20,860 bases of DNA from Chlorobiota bacterium (lineage in GTDB: Bacteria; Bacteroidota; Bacteroidia; Flavobacteriales; Flavobacteriaceae). Under the pieces are notes generated by a model. The model had not been told where the DNA came from. It searched no databases and saw nothing but the letters and a program-made list of their open reading frames with translations. Positions 14,387 to 20,860 of this stretch are shown in pieces. How positions within the stretch are numbered: the stretch's first letter is position 1; each line of letters starts with the position of its first letter. Location: contig JAADEB010000005.1 of the NCBI GenBank assembly GCA_013153655.1, positions 1 through 20,860 on the forward strand, given 5' to 3'. The translations under genes were made by a program, and so were the position numbers.

Positions 14387-14938
14387 CTATCGAATATCAT
14401 TCCGGGGTTTATTGTTTTTCGGAATTTTAATTTGCGGGGTTTCGGATAATAATTTGATTAAGGCATTGGTAGCGGACTCGGGAGAATCATAGGTATTGGA
14501 GAAAATCAACCGTGCTTTGCGATATGCCGGCAGGCGTTGCTGATAATGGCGAGAGCGTTCATGTTCGTCGTTAATCCATAAAGGACGGTCGCCGGCGTTG
14601 TGTTGAAGATGCCGTTTAATTAGTTCGGGAGGAGTGTCTATAAAAATATGAAAAGTATATGTGTCAATCAGCCTTTGGTTGAAGACCTCTGTAAGTGTGC
14701 CTCCGCCAAGTGCCAGCACAATATTGTCCCTTTCGACAAGCAATTGATTTAAAGCGCGATTTTCGGCGATTCGTAATGCACGTTCGTCATGTTGCCGGAT
14801 AATATCGGCCGGTGTTTTATTGTAAAAACGGGTAATAAAATCATCCAAATCTACAAAATCCCATTGTAAATATTCGGCCAATTGACGCCCGATGGAAGTT
14901 TTTCCGGCGCCCATATATCCGGATAGGCTGATTATCAT
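14387..14938 (-). CDS. aroK: Shikimate kinase
   Basis: A 183-residue P-loop kinase that phosphorylates shikimate at the 3-hydroxyl, the fifth step of the chorismate and aromatic amino-acid pathway. From the ATG at 14938 the protein begins MIISLSGYMGAGKTSIG, with the Walker A loop GYMGAGKT at residues 7-14. VDLDD (29-33) supplies the Asp that binds shikimate, ERALR (52-56) carries the shikimate Arg, GGG is at 78-80, the lid is GDRPLW (~116-121), and RLPAYR (~135-140) is the C-terminal Arg motif. An in-frame GTG at 14953 lies within the TATCTTTG promoter box, so I prefer the internal ATG. The tail (last ~15 residues, Lys/Pro/Asn-rich) extends beyond the usual fold. Confidence 0.92.
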   Translation of the reverse strand: MIISLSGYMGAGKTSIGRQLAEYLQWDFVDLDDFITRFYNKTPADIIRQHDERALRIAENRALNQLLVERDNIVLALGGGTLTEVFNQRLIDTYTFHIFIDTPPELIKRHLQHNAGDRPLWINDEHERSRHYQQRLPAYRKARLIFSNTYDSPESATNALIKLLSETPQIKIPKNNKPRNDIR

Positions 14939-14952
14939 AGGCTCTTTTGGCA

Positions 14953-14960
14953 CAAAGATA
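14953..14960 (-). promoter_or_regulatory. -7 box (TATCTTTG) of aroK
   Basis: Perfect TAnnTTTG on the minus strand, 14 nt before the chosen ATG at 14938. It overlaps the upstream GTG codon, which therefore could not be a start on this transcript. Confidence 0.5.
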
Positions 14961-15092
14961 AAGCGGATTTGTTAAATCGCATTCTATAATTGAGCAGGAA
15001 TAACCGTTAAATCTAAATCCGATTTTGGCGGTTTTACCATGGAAAACCATTTAAAATACTTCTTACACCCTTGGGATTTTAGAGAAAACTTT

Positions 15093-15608
15093 TTATTGCG
15101 CCTGTTTTTCGGCTTCTTTTAAAATGCCTTCGTCTATCCGGGTGCGTTGGAGGGCCAAAAGGGAGATTTTACGTAGATTGATGTGCCCTTTAATATGCCA
15201 CATTCGGACTTTGCCTTGTCCGGGATAATGAATCAATAAAACAATTTCGCGGGCAAAACCGGGTTCGCCGGCAGGAATGTAATAAAACAAGGCCTGCTTT
15301 TGAGGATCTTTGATTTTTAGCAACAATTTCATGTGTTTGGAACCGGCATATTCCGCAGAGCGGCGCATGATGTTCTCGGAAACCTTGGCATCGGTGCTAC
15401 CGAACATACCGAAATAGGTAAGATCTTTAAAAAAAACCGAACGTTCGGGATCTTTATTAACCTCGTTAATTAATTCAAACATGTCGGGAGTGATAATCAC
15501 CATGTCCACACTGGGGTTATTTTCATATAACCGTTCGAATTCCTGGGCATTCAAGCCGGCTGAAAACAAAATAAGGATAAAATAAGGTAAAATATATCTC
15601 ATTTTCAT
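15093..15608 (-). CDS. DUF4252-like exported protein
   Basis: A 171-residue protein with a signal peptide (KMRYILPYFILILFSAGLNAQ). The mature part has the layout of DUF4252 proteins of Bacteroidota: FERLYENNPSVDMVIITPDMFELI near the start, KDLTYFGMFGSTD, and a second half with LLLKIKDPQKQALFYYIP, EIVLLIHYPGQG and an IKGHINLRKISLL strand. DUF4252 proteins are often near ECF sigma/anti-sigma genes, but none is present here. No lipobox Cys is seen, so it is likely periplasmic and soluble. A second ATG two codons in (MRYIL) is possible. A TAAATTTG box (15629-15622) lies 13 nt upstream, with another, TAATTTTG, at 15639-15632. Confidence 0.7.
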   Translation of the reverse strand: MKMRYILPYFILILFSAGLNAQEFERLYENNPSVDMVIITPDMFELINEVNKDPERSVFFKDLTYFGMFGSTDAKVSENIMRRSAEYAGSKHMKLLLKIKDPQKQALFYYIPAGEPGFAREIVLLIHYPGQGKVRMWHIKGHINLRKISLLALQRTRIDEGILKEAEKQAQ

Positions 15609-15621
15609 GTTTTTTCACGAA

Positions 15622-15639
15622 CAAATTTAAACAAAATTA
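15622..15639 (-). promoter_or_regulatory. Two tandem -7 boxes upstream of the DUF4252-like gene
   Basis: TAATTTTG (15639-15632) and TAAATTTG (15629-15622), both perfect TAnnTTTG on the minus strand and 10 bp apart. The nearer one ends 13 nt before the ATG at 15608. Convincing -33 boxes are not seen. Confidence 0.45.
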
Positions 15640-15867
15640 ATGCCAAAAGGCGTAATAATTGTATTACGGATTGAAAATTCCCCGTTTTAAATTCCATTTG
15701 GAATAAACTTCATTTCTGAGCCGGTAATTATAATGTTAGCTCATTTTTATCAAAAGCATTTCTAGGATTGTTTGATTTTAATAATTGGAAAAAATAACCG
15801 GTTTATTTTTGTTACGGTTGAAACATTTTTCTCCATTCTGTAATTTTCCTACAACAGTCTCTTCAAC

Positions 15868-17157
15868 TTATCCCCTCACCGGCTTGGCCCACAGATCGTA
15901 GGCATCGGCACCGGTGATTTCGGCTTCGATAAATTTGCCCGGTGTCAGGATTTTGTCCGTGCAAATGATGACTTCGTTATCCACTTCGGGGGAATCGTAT
16001 TGGGTGCGGCCCAGGTATTTTTCGCCGTCGTAGCGGTCGATGAGTACTTTCATACGGCGTCCGATTTTTTCTTGGTTTTTGCGCAGGGATATGTCGTATT
16101 GAAGATCCATTAGGCGTTGAAGCCGTTCTTGTTTTACCTCTTCCGGCACATTATCTTCCAAAGTATAGGCGGCGGTGTTTTCCTCATGGGAATAGGTGAA
16201 GGCGCCCACGCGGTCGAATTGCATTTCGCTCACAAAATCCAGGAGTTTACGGAATTTTTCTTCCGTTTCGCCCGGGTAACCCACGATGAAGGTGGTACGT
16301 AAGGCGGCATCCGGCAATTTCCGGCGTATGCGTTGCAGGAGCGCTTTGGTTTTCTCACCGCTTATTCCCCGGCGCATGGAGGCCAGGATTTCGGAATCGA
16401 TATGTTGGAGCGGCATATCCAAATAGTTCACGATTTTCGGTTCTTCGGCCATGATGTCGATCACTTCTTCCGGGAAACCGGTGGGGTACATATAATGCAG
16501 GCGTATCCATTCGATGCCGTCCACTTTTGTCAGTTTTTTGAGCAAATCACCCAGGCGGCGTTTTCCGTAGATGTCCAGGCCGTAGTAGGTAAGGTCTTGT
16601 GCAATCAGGATTAATTCCTTGACACCTTTGGCCGCCAGGCGTCCGGCTTCGGTGATAATTTCTTCCATTGGTCTCGATACATGGCGCCCCCGTATGGCGG
16701 GAATGGCACAGAAGGAACATGAGCGGTCGCAACCTTCGGAAATTTTAAGGTAGGCATAATGTGCGGGTGTGGCCATTTTGCGGTCCAATAACAAATCCTC
16801 GCGAAAAGGCAGACCGAAAAAGGCCGTTTCTTCTTTCAAATGATGATTGCCGAACCAGGCATCCACTTCGGGGATTTCCCTTTTTAGTTCGTCCATATAG
16901 CGTTGGCTGAGGCAGCCGGTGACCACTAGCTTTTCCACTTGGCCCCGTTTTTTGGCTTCCACATATTCCAAAATGGTGTTAATGGATTCCTCTTTGGCAT
17001 CGTGAATAAAGCCGCAAGTGTTGATCACCACATAAGGTGCCGCATCCCGGCTTTCGTGTTCCACCCGGTATTGTTGTGCCAATTGGGCGGCCAATTGTTC
17101 ACTGTCGAACAGGTTTTTGGAGCATCCCAGCGTAATGATATTGATTTTTTTCTTCAT
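15868..17157 (-). CDS. rimO: Ribosomal protein uS12 methylthiotransferase RimO
   Basis: A 429-residue radical-SAM enzyme that adds a methylthio group to the conserved aspartate of ribosomal protein uS12, using two iron-sulfur clusters. From the ATG at 17157 it begins MKKKINIITLGCSKNLFDSE. The N-terminal cluster ligands are Cys12, Cys48 (INTCGF) and Cys82 (VTGCLSQ). The radical-SAM CX3CX2C is SEGCDRSCSFCAIP (Cys143, 147, 150). A C-terminal TRAM-like domain follows (~370-429; RRMKVLIDRYDGEKYLGRTQYDSPEVDNEV). GCSKN and IRGRHVSRP favour RimO over the tRNA enzyme MiaB. An in-frame upstream ATG at 17259 would add 34 residues, but those codons run through the terminator of the preceding gene and are unlikely to be translated. 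Confidence 0.95.
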   Translation of the reverse strand: MKKKINIITLGCSKNLFDSEQLAAQLAQQYRVEHESRDAAPYVVINTCGFIHDAKEESINTILEYVEAKKRGQVEKLVVTGCLSQRYMDELKREIPEVDAWFGNHHLKEETAFFGLPFREDLLLDRKMATPAHYAYLKISEGCDRSCSFCAIPAIRGRHVSRPMEEIITEAGRLAAKGVKELILIAQDLTYYGLDIYGKRRLGDLLKKLTKVDGIEWIRLHYMYPTGFPEEVIDIMAEEPKIVNYLDMPLQHIDSEILASMRRGISGEKTKALLQRIRRKLPDAALRTTFIVGYPGETEEKFRKLLDFVSEMQFDRVGAFTYSHEENTAAYTLEDNVPEEVKQERLQRLMDLQYDISLRKNQEKIGRRMKVLIDRYDGEKYLGRTQYDSPEVDNEVIICTDKILTPGKFIEAEITGADAYDLWAKPVRG

Positions 17158-17210
17158 ACGGGGCAAAGATGCTAATTTTTTATTCAATCCCGGTTTAAGG
17201 GGAAATTTAA

Positions 17211-17250
17211 AAAAGAAAAGCCTTATACCCGCATGCAGGCATAAGGCTTT
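17211..17250 (-). terminator. Intrinsic terminator of the T9SS cargo gene
   Basis: On the minus strand AAAGCCTTAT (17250-17241) pairs with ATAAGGCTTT (17226-17217), and the stem can extend through the GCC...GGGT bases; a T-rich TTCTTTTTT follows. It starts 20 bp after the stop at 17270 and ends before rimO, so rimO should have separate transcription. Confidence 0.82.
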
Positions 17251-17269
17251 CGGGACCATTTTTCAAGAA

Positions 17270-20200
17270 CTATTTTTTCATGAAATGCTTATATAGAATA
17301 TTTTGCCCGTCATCCGCTCCGATAAGGTAAGTTCCTGCGGGAAGCATGCTTACGTCGATACGGAGAGCCTTTTGCGGTGCGGCCAATGAGCGGCTCAGAA
17401 CGGTTTTACCGGCCATGTCCGTGATTTTAATACGGCGAACGGGTTGTTTGTAACGAATGTTGACGGTATGGACGGCCGGGTTGGGATATATTTGCAACGC
17501 GCTCGCGGCCGATTGTTTGTCCACGCCCAGTTGTGCATTCACTTGCAAGTTGTCGATCACCGCTCCTTCGCCGTTGACCGAAGCATCGGAAGCCATTACA
17601 AAGCGCAGGTAAACATGGGGTTGTCCGGCCAGGTCGTTGAGGTCGTGGCTGTACCGGGTCATGGCGGCTTGGGTGCCGTTCCATTGATTGCCGGGACCGA
17701 CGCCTATGGTGGAATTGTTGTTATACCAGTTGGGATCGTTTGTGCTACCCAATATGTGCCAGGAAGCGCCGTCGGTGGAAAATTCCATGTAGAGTGCGTC
17801 GTAATCGGCCTCGATATCGAAATTCATATCGAAGGAAATTTCGGCGGATACCACGTTGGAGAAATCCAGGCAAGGCAGGTAGAGGTATGCTAGGGTTTGG
17901 TCCGGGTAATGAGCGTCGGCGTCGGTGCAGTAGGCCAGGGAGCCGGAAGCCGCCGTGTTGAGTGTGCTTCCCGCCGGAGCGGCACGTTCCCAAAGGGGGG
18001 TTCCGGTGTTGGTATAATGAAGCAATTCGTGGTCACTGCTTTCGAAATCGTATTGGAAATTGTTGGTTTCGGATTTGTTGATCAAATGATGGAAGCGAAT
18101 TTTGTTGTTTCTCGGATTTTGATCGTTGGCCCATTGGATTTCCACTTCTCCGTCCACGGTGCCCAAATCCGTATTTATATTCAGCGGAATGGAGAGGACG
18201 GCTGTATCGCCCGATTGTAAGGAACCGTTCCAGGTTTGCGAGCCGGTTTGGTTGTTGATGGTCCAAGTGTAGTCGATGCCGGTGATTTCATTTTGCCCGC
18301 TGTTGGTCAAAACGACTTGCACTTCCTGTTCGCCGTTGCACTGGATGGTAGCTTGATCGTTGAGGCTTAGGGCGGCATCGTTAAGCGGGAGGTAAGAAGG
18401 CACATCCGTTACCCAAACACTACGTCCGTGGGTGCCTACCCATAATTTTCCTTCGGCGTTTTCCAATTCCAAATCCATGCAAACCGTGTGCGGCAATCCG
18501 TTGCGGAAAACTTCCCACATTTGACCATCCTTGTGGCGGTAAACCCCTATATCGTTGGCGGCATAGAGGGTTTTATCGGGACTGAAATAATGGAATTGCA
18601 GGTCGTTGATACGAACACCGCCCGGAAGGCCGGTGCTAATGTCGGTCCAGTTTTGTCCGTCATCGGATTGATAAACTTTGTCGAAGGCGGCCACCCATAC
18701 CCGGTGGGATATGGGATCGATGGCAATGGCTTGAATATTTTGGTTGAAGGTGTGCAATAAAGTAAAACTAGCCCCCCGGTCGGTACTTTTATATAGACTG
18801 GCGCCGTCGGCGGCATAAAGCAAATCCGGATCCAAATAATCGAATTTCAATACCTCGATATTGCTGTTGAAATTGTTGTTGGTAACCGCTTGCCAGCCGT
18901 TATTGAAACGGTACACTTTACGGAAACCGCCATACAATTCATTGTCGGCATTCATGGCCAAGGGGGTTACCCAATTGCCGCGTGCCGGTCCGTTGTAACC
19001 ATCGGCAACGGTGCTGCCGCCGTCTTCGGTTACGTACAGGTAATAACCGAAATAAATAAAGCTGTATCCTTTTCGGGGATTGTACAAATCCACGGCATTG
19101 TCCATGCCGTCGCCGCCATGGAAGATATTCCAACTGTTGTCGGCTTGTTCGGCAATACCGCCATTATCTTGCAGACCTCCGTAGATATTCTCGTTTTGAT
19201 TGAATTTCGACACCGAAATACGGTAGAATTGACTGATGGCCAAGCCGTCGTTTAAGGGGGAGAAAGCATTTCCGTCGTTGCTCACATAAATACCGCCGTC
19301 GGTACCGGCATACAATTTCCCGCCGAAATATTCCAGGAAGTGAATATCGGCATGGGTATATTGGTCGTTCATGATGTTCCAATTATTGAAATGTTGGAAA
19401 TGATCGCCGCCGTCGGTGGATTTCCAGAGGTCTATTTCGCCAAGGAATATAGTATTGGGATCGGTATTGGAAACCGTTATGGCCAGGTCATACCAACTTT
19501 GCCGTCCGGACAAAAGAGGCGCGTCTTGTGCGGTTTTGGAAAAGCTCAATCCCGCATCGTTGGATATGTACACACCCAGAAAATCCGCACCGTTGACGGC
19601 AAGGATGTAGACTTTGGAAGGTGCGGCGGGGGTAACGTCCAATACCAGGCGGCTGGCATTGTTGGTCAGCCCCGAAGTGATACGCGTAAAAGTGCTTCCG
19701 CCGTCCGTGGAACGGTAGAAGGAAGAAGGCGTAACCGCATAAACGATTTGCGGATTGGTGGGATGCATGCGCATTTCCCTTACGGAGAGGTTTAGCGAAC
19801 GGTTCCAGGTTTGTCCTCCATCGGTGGATTTGTAGATACCGGCATCGCTACTGAAAAGAATGTTGTTGGATTGTGTAGGGTCAATCAGGATTTGCGATAC
19901 ATATGTCTGTGCCGAAGCCGATATATGGGTCCAGGTTTGTCCGCCGTCGGTGGATTTAAACACACCGAACGAGGGTGTAACGCCTGCGTCGTCGTCACCC
20001 GTTCCGATGTAAATGGTATTGGAATCATTGGGGTCGATGGCAATGGCCGAAACTCCCAAACTGGGTAATTGGTCGGTGAGGGGGGTCCAGGTTTGTCCGC
20101 CGTCGGTACTTTTCCATAATCCGCCCGCCGGAGCACCGATATAAATCACTTGCGCATTGTTGGGGTCAACGGCAATCACATTAATACGCCCCTTGCCCTC

Positions 20201-20563
20201 GAAAGCACTGGTGGTATAGGACGTGGACCCAACCAACGACCAGCTGCTGTCGTCCGTGGCGGGACGTCCGGCCCTTTGTTCCGCTTCCACGGCGGCCAAC
20301 CAGCTTTCGGCCGGATTAATATTGGCCCTGCCGTAAGCTTCCCACATGTATTTCCATCGTTCATACGGTTTGAGACCGTTGCTTTTTTCAAACATATTAT
20401 GATGAGCCCAATAGGCGTCACCGGCACGGATAATGTTCATGATGCGGTCGCCGAACCGTACTTGCGTACCGGGACGGGAAGCCTGTGGAACGGAAAAAGG
20501 ATCGAACTGCGCTTGGGATAATTGCCAAGCCAAAAAAACGAACAAAAAGATATATTTTTTCAT
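17270..20563 (-). CDS. Secreted Asp-box (BNR/sortilin-like) protein with T9SS sorting domain
   Basis: A 1097-residue secreted protein. A signal peptide (KKYIFLFVFLAWQLSQAQ) is followed by an N-terminal segment with KPYERWKYMWEAYGR, then a large beta-propeller region (~105-735) with about ten Asp-box motifs such as KSTDGGQTW, RSTDGGSTF, ISNDAGLSF and QSDDGQNW. Next come a CARDB-like Ig domain (~740-845, VQVVLTNSGQNEITG), a jelly-roll-like domain (~850-1020, SFDMNFDIEADYDAL; VIDNLQV) and a C-terminal T9SS type A sorting domain (last ~75 residues: LQIYPNPAVHTVNIRY, ITDMAGKTVLSRSL, LPAGTYLI). The sorting domain directs passage through the outer membrane by T9SS and removal or surface attachment. 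Asp-box propellers bind glycans or proteins or act as sialidases; no catalytic set was recognised, so activity is unknown. Confidence 0.93.
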   Translation of the reverse strand: MKKYIFLFVFLAWQLSQAQFDPFSVPQASRPGTQVRFGDRIMNIIRAGDAYWAHHNMFEKSNGLKPYERWKYMWEAYGRANINPAESWLAAVEAEQRAGRPATDDSSWSLVGSTSYTTSAFEGKGRINVIAVDPNNAQVIYIGAPAGGLWKSTDGGQTWTPLTDQLPSLGVSAIAIDPNDSNTIYIGTGDDDAGVTPSFGVFKSTDGGQTWTHISASAQTYVSQILIDPTQSNNILFSSDAGIYKSTDGGQTWNRSLNLSVREMRMHPTNPQIVYAVTPSSFYRSTDGGSTFTRITSGLTNNASRLVLDVTPAAPSKVYILAVNGADFLGVYISNDAGLSFSKTAQDAPLLSGRQSWYDLAITVSNTDPNTIFLGEIDLWKSTDGGDHFQHFNNWNIMNDQYTHADIHFLEYFGGKLYAGTDGGIYVSNDGNAFSPLNDGLAISQFYRISVSKFNQNENIYGGLQDNGGIAEQADNSWNIFHGGDGMDNAVDLYNPRKGYSFIYFGYYLYVTEDGGSTVADGYNGPARGNWVTPLAMNADNELYGGFRKVYRFNNGWQAVTNNNFNSNIEVLKFDYLDPDLLYAADGASLYKSTDRGASFTLLHTFNQNIQAIAIDPISHRVWVAAFDKVYQSDDGQNWTDISTGLPGGVRINDLQFHYFSPDKTLYAANDIGVYRHKDGQMWEVFRNGLPHTVCMDLELENAEGKLWVGTHGRSVWVTDVPSYLPLNDAALSLNDQATIQCNGEQEVQVVLTNSGQNEITGIDYTWTINNQTGSQTWNGSLQSGDTAVLSIPLNINTDLGTVDGEVEIQWANDQNPRNNKIRFHHLINKSETNNFQYDFESSDHELLHYTNTGTPLWERAAPAGSTLNTAASGSLAYCTDADAHYPDQTLAYLYLPCLDFSNVVSAEISFDMNFDIEADYDALYMEFSTDGASWHILGSTNDPNWYNNNSTIGVGPGNQWNGTQAAMTRYSHDLNDLAGQPHVYLRFVMASDASVNGEGAVIDNLQVNAQLGVDKQSAASALQIYPNPAVHTVNIRYKQPVRRIKITDMAGKTVLSRSLAAPQKALRIDVSMLPAGTYLIGADDGQNILYKHFMKK

Positions 20564-20800
20564 ATAAACGGATTTTGACGGGTTGGTTTAATTATTATAA
20601 ATTTGGTATAATTATTACAAACGTTTTTAATGACTAATTTATTATTTTTATTGTTTAGAAAAATAACTTGTGTCAGTTTAGGTGCTGTTTTTTACAAAAA
20701 TAGAAAAATTTAATAATTGAGTAAAATGGTTTTAAATGTTATAATGTAGGAATAATTAAGCATGCGTGCTTTTGGTAGGATAGTGATTTAGTGAATAGTT
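20564..20800. other. AT-rich upstream region of the T9SS cargo gene
   Basis: No open frame and no array units. It carries two direct TAATTATTA repeats (20589-20597 and 20609-20617) 20 bp apart, on the same face of the helix, and a half-site TTTAGAA (20654-20660) followed by AAAAT that matches the left side of the receptor operator. No TAnnTTTG box is present at the usual short distance, so the promoter cannot be placed. Confidence 0.4.
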
Positions 20801-20801
20801 T

Positions 20802-20860
20802 TTGTTAAATCGTCAAACCGAGGAATAGTTTTGACTGATGACGGATGACCGGTGACCGGT
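20802..20860 (+). repeat. Composite 8-bp/7-bp array module, cut by the window end
   Basis: Octamers TTGTTAAA, TCGTCAAA, CCGAGGAA (20802-20825), then heptamers TGACTGA, TGACGGA, TGACCGG, TGACCGG (20832-20859). Same order of parts as at 6759-6824: octamers, a short TTTTGAC link, then TGACCGG heptamers. Confidence 0.75.

Noticed and set aside
15791..15809. AAAATAA-CCGGT-TTATTTT inverted repeat as a rimO terminator
   Set aside because: Only a 7-bp A/T stem, about 60 bp after the stop; too weak to call.
17157..17171. CATCTTTG as a -7 box for rimO
   Set aside because: First base mismatches TAnnTTTG and the box is only 6 nt from the start codon, with no -33 element.
17157..17259. Longer rimO with 34 extra N-terminal residues
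   Set aside because: The added codons pass through the terminator hairpin of the upstream gene, and the family N-terminus begins at the internal ATG.

Overview
The window looks like a chromosomal segment of a Bacteroidota bacterium, probably of the flavobacterial or a neighbouring lineage. The evidence is a secreted Asp-box protein with a C-terminal type IX secretion (T9SS) sorting domain, a TonB-dependent receptor with an N-terminal carboxypeptidase-regulatory-like domain, a Bacteroidota-type conserved protein usually mislabelled 'asparagine synthetase B', a DUF4252-like protein, repeated matches to the Bacteroidota -7 promoter box TAnnTTTG, and no convincing Shine-Dalgarno sequences. There are no tRNA or rRNA genes, CRISPR arrays, transposases or prophage genes.

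Layout. 1-688 is a gene-free mosaic of short repeats. 689-6683 is a tightly packed plus-strand operon: Fur-family regulator, dnaB, the 'AsnB-like' secreted protein, recN and anmK, with every junction overlapping by 1-17 bases. 6684-7507 is a second repeat-rich gap with two strong palindromes. 7508-9463 (minus) is an LTA-synthase-like membrane sulfatase-fold protein. 9666-10897 (plus) is a small two-helix membrane protein followed 2 bp later by a Cj0069-like ATP-grasp protein and a clear intrinsic terminator. 10955-11240 holds a third repeat cluster joined to what looks like the surviving 5' end of a lost restriction-methylase gene. 11501-13693 (plus) is a TonB-dependent receptor whose -7 box is overlapped by a perfect 19-bp palindrome resembling a Fur-family (Irr/ICE-type) operator. 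The minus strand from 13756 to 20563 carries a lysophospholipid acyltransferase, shikimate kinase, a DUF4252-like protein, rimO and the 1097-residue T9SS cargo protein. The window ends in another repeat cluster.

How the genes relate. The first operon joins a metal-type regulator to replication (DnaB), double-strand-break repair (RecN) and cell-wall recycling (AnmK). The receptor, the LTA-synthase-like protein, the acyltransferase and the T9SS protein are envelope functions with their own promoters. Most genes that do not follow another in an operon have a TAnnTTTG-like box ending only 13-21 nt before the start codon, implying very short 5' leaders.

The most distinctive non-coding structure is a family of intergenic arrays with strict 7-bp and 8-bp periods, arranged in recurring order and found in both orientations at four places. 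No obviously new defence or mobile system is present. The best leads are the receptor operator, the repeat architecture, the truncated methylase remnant and the misannotated 'AsnB-like' protein.
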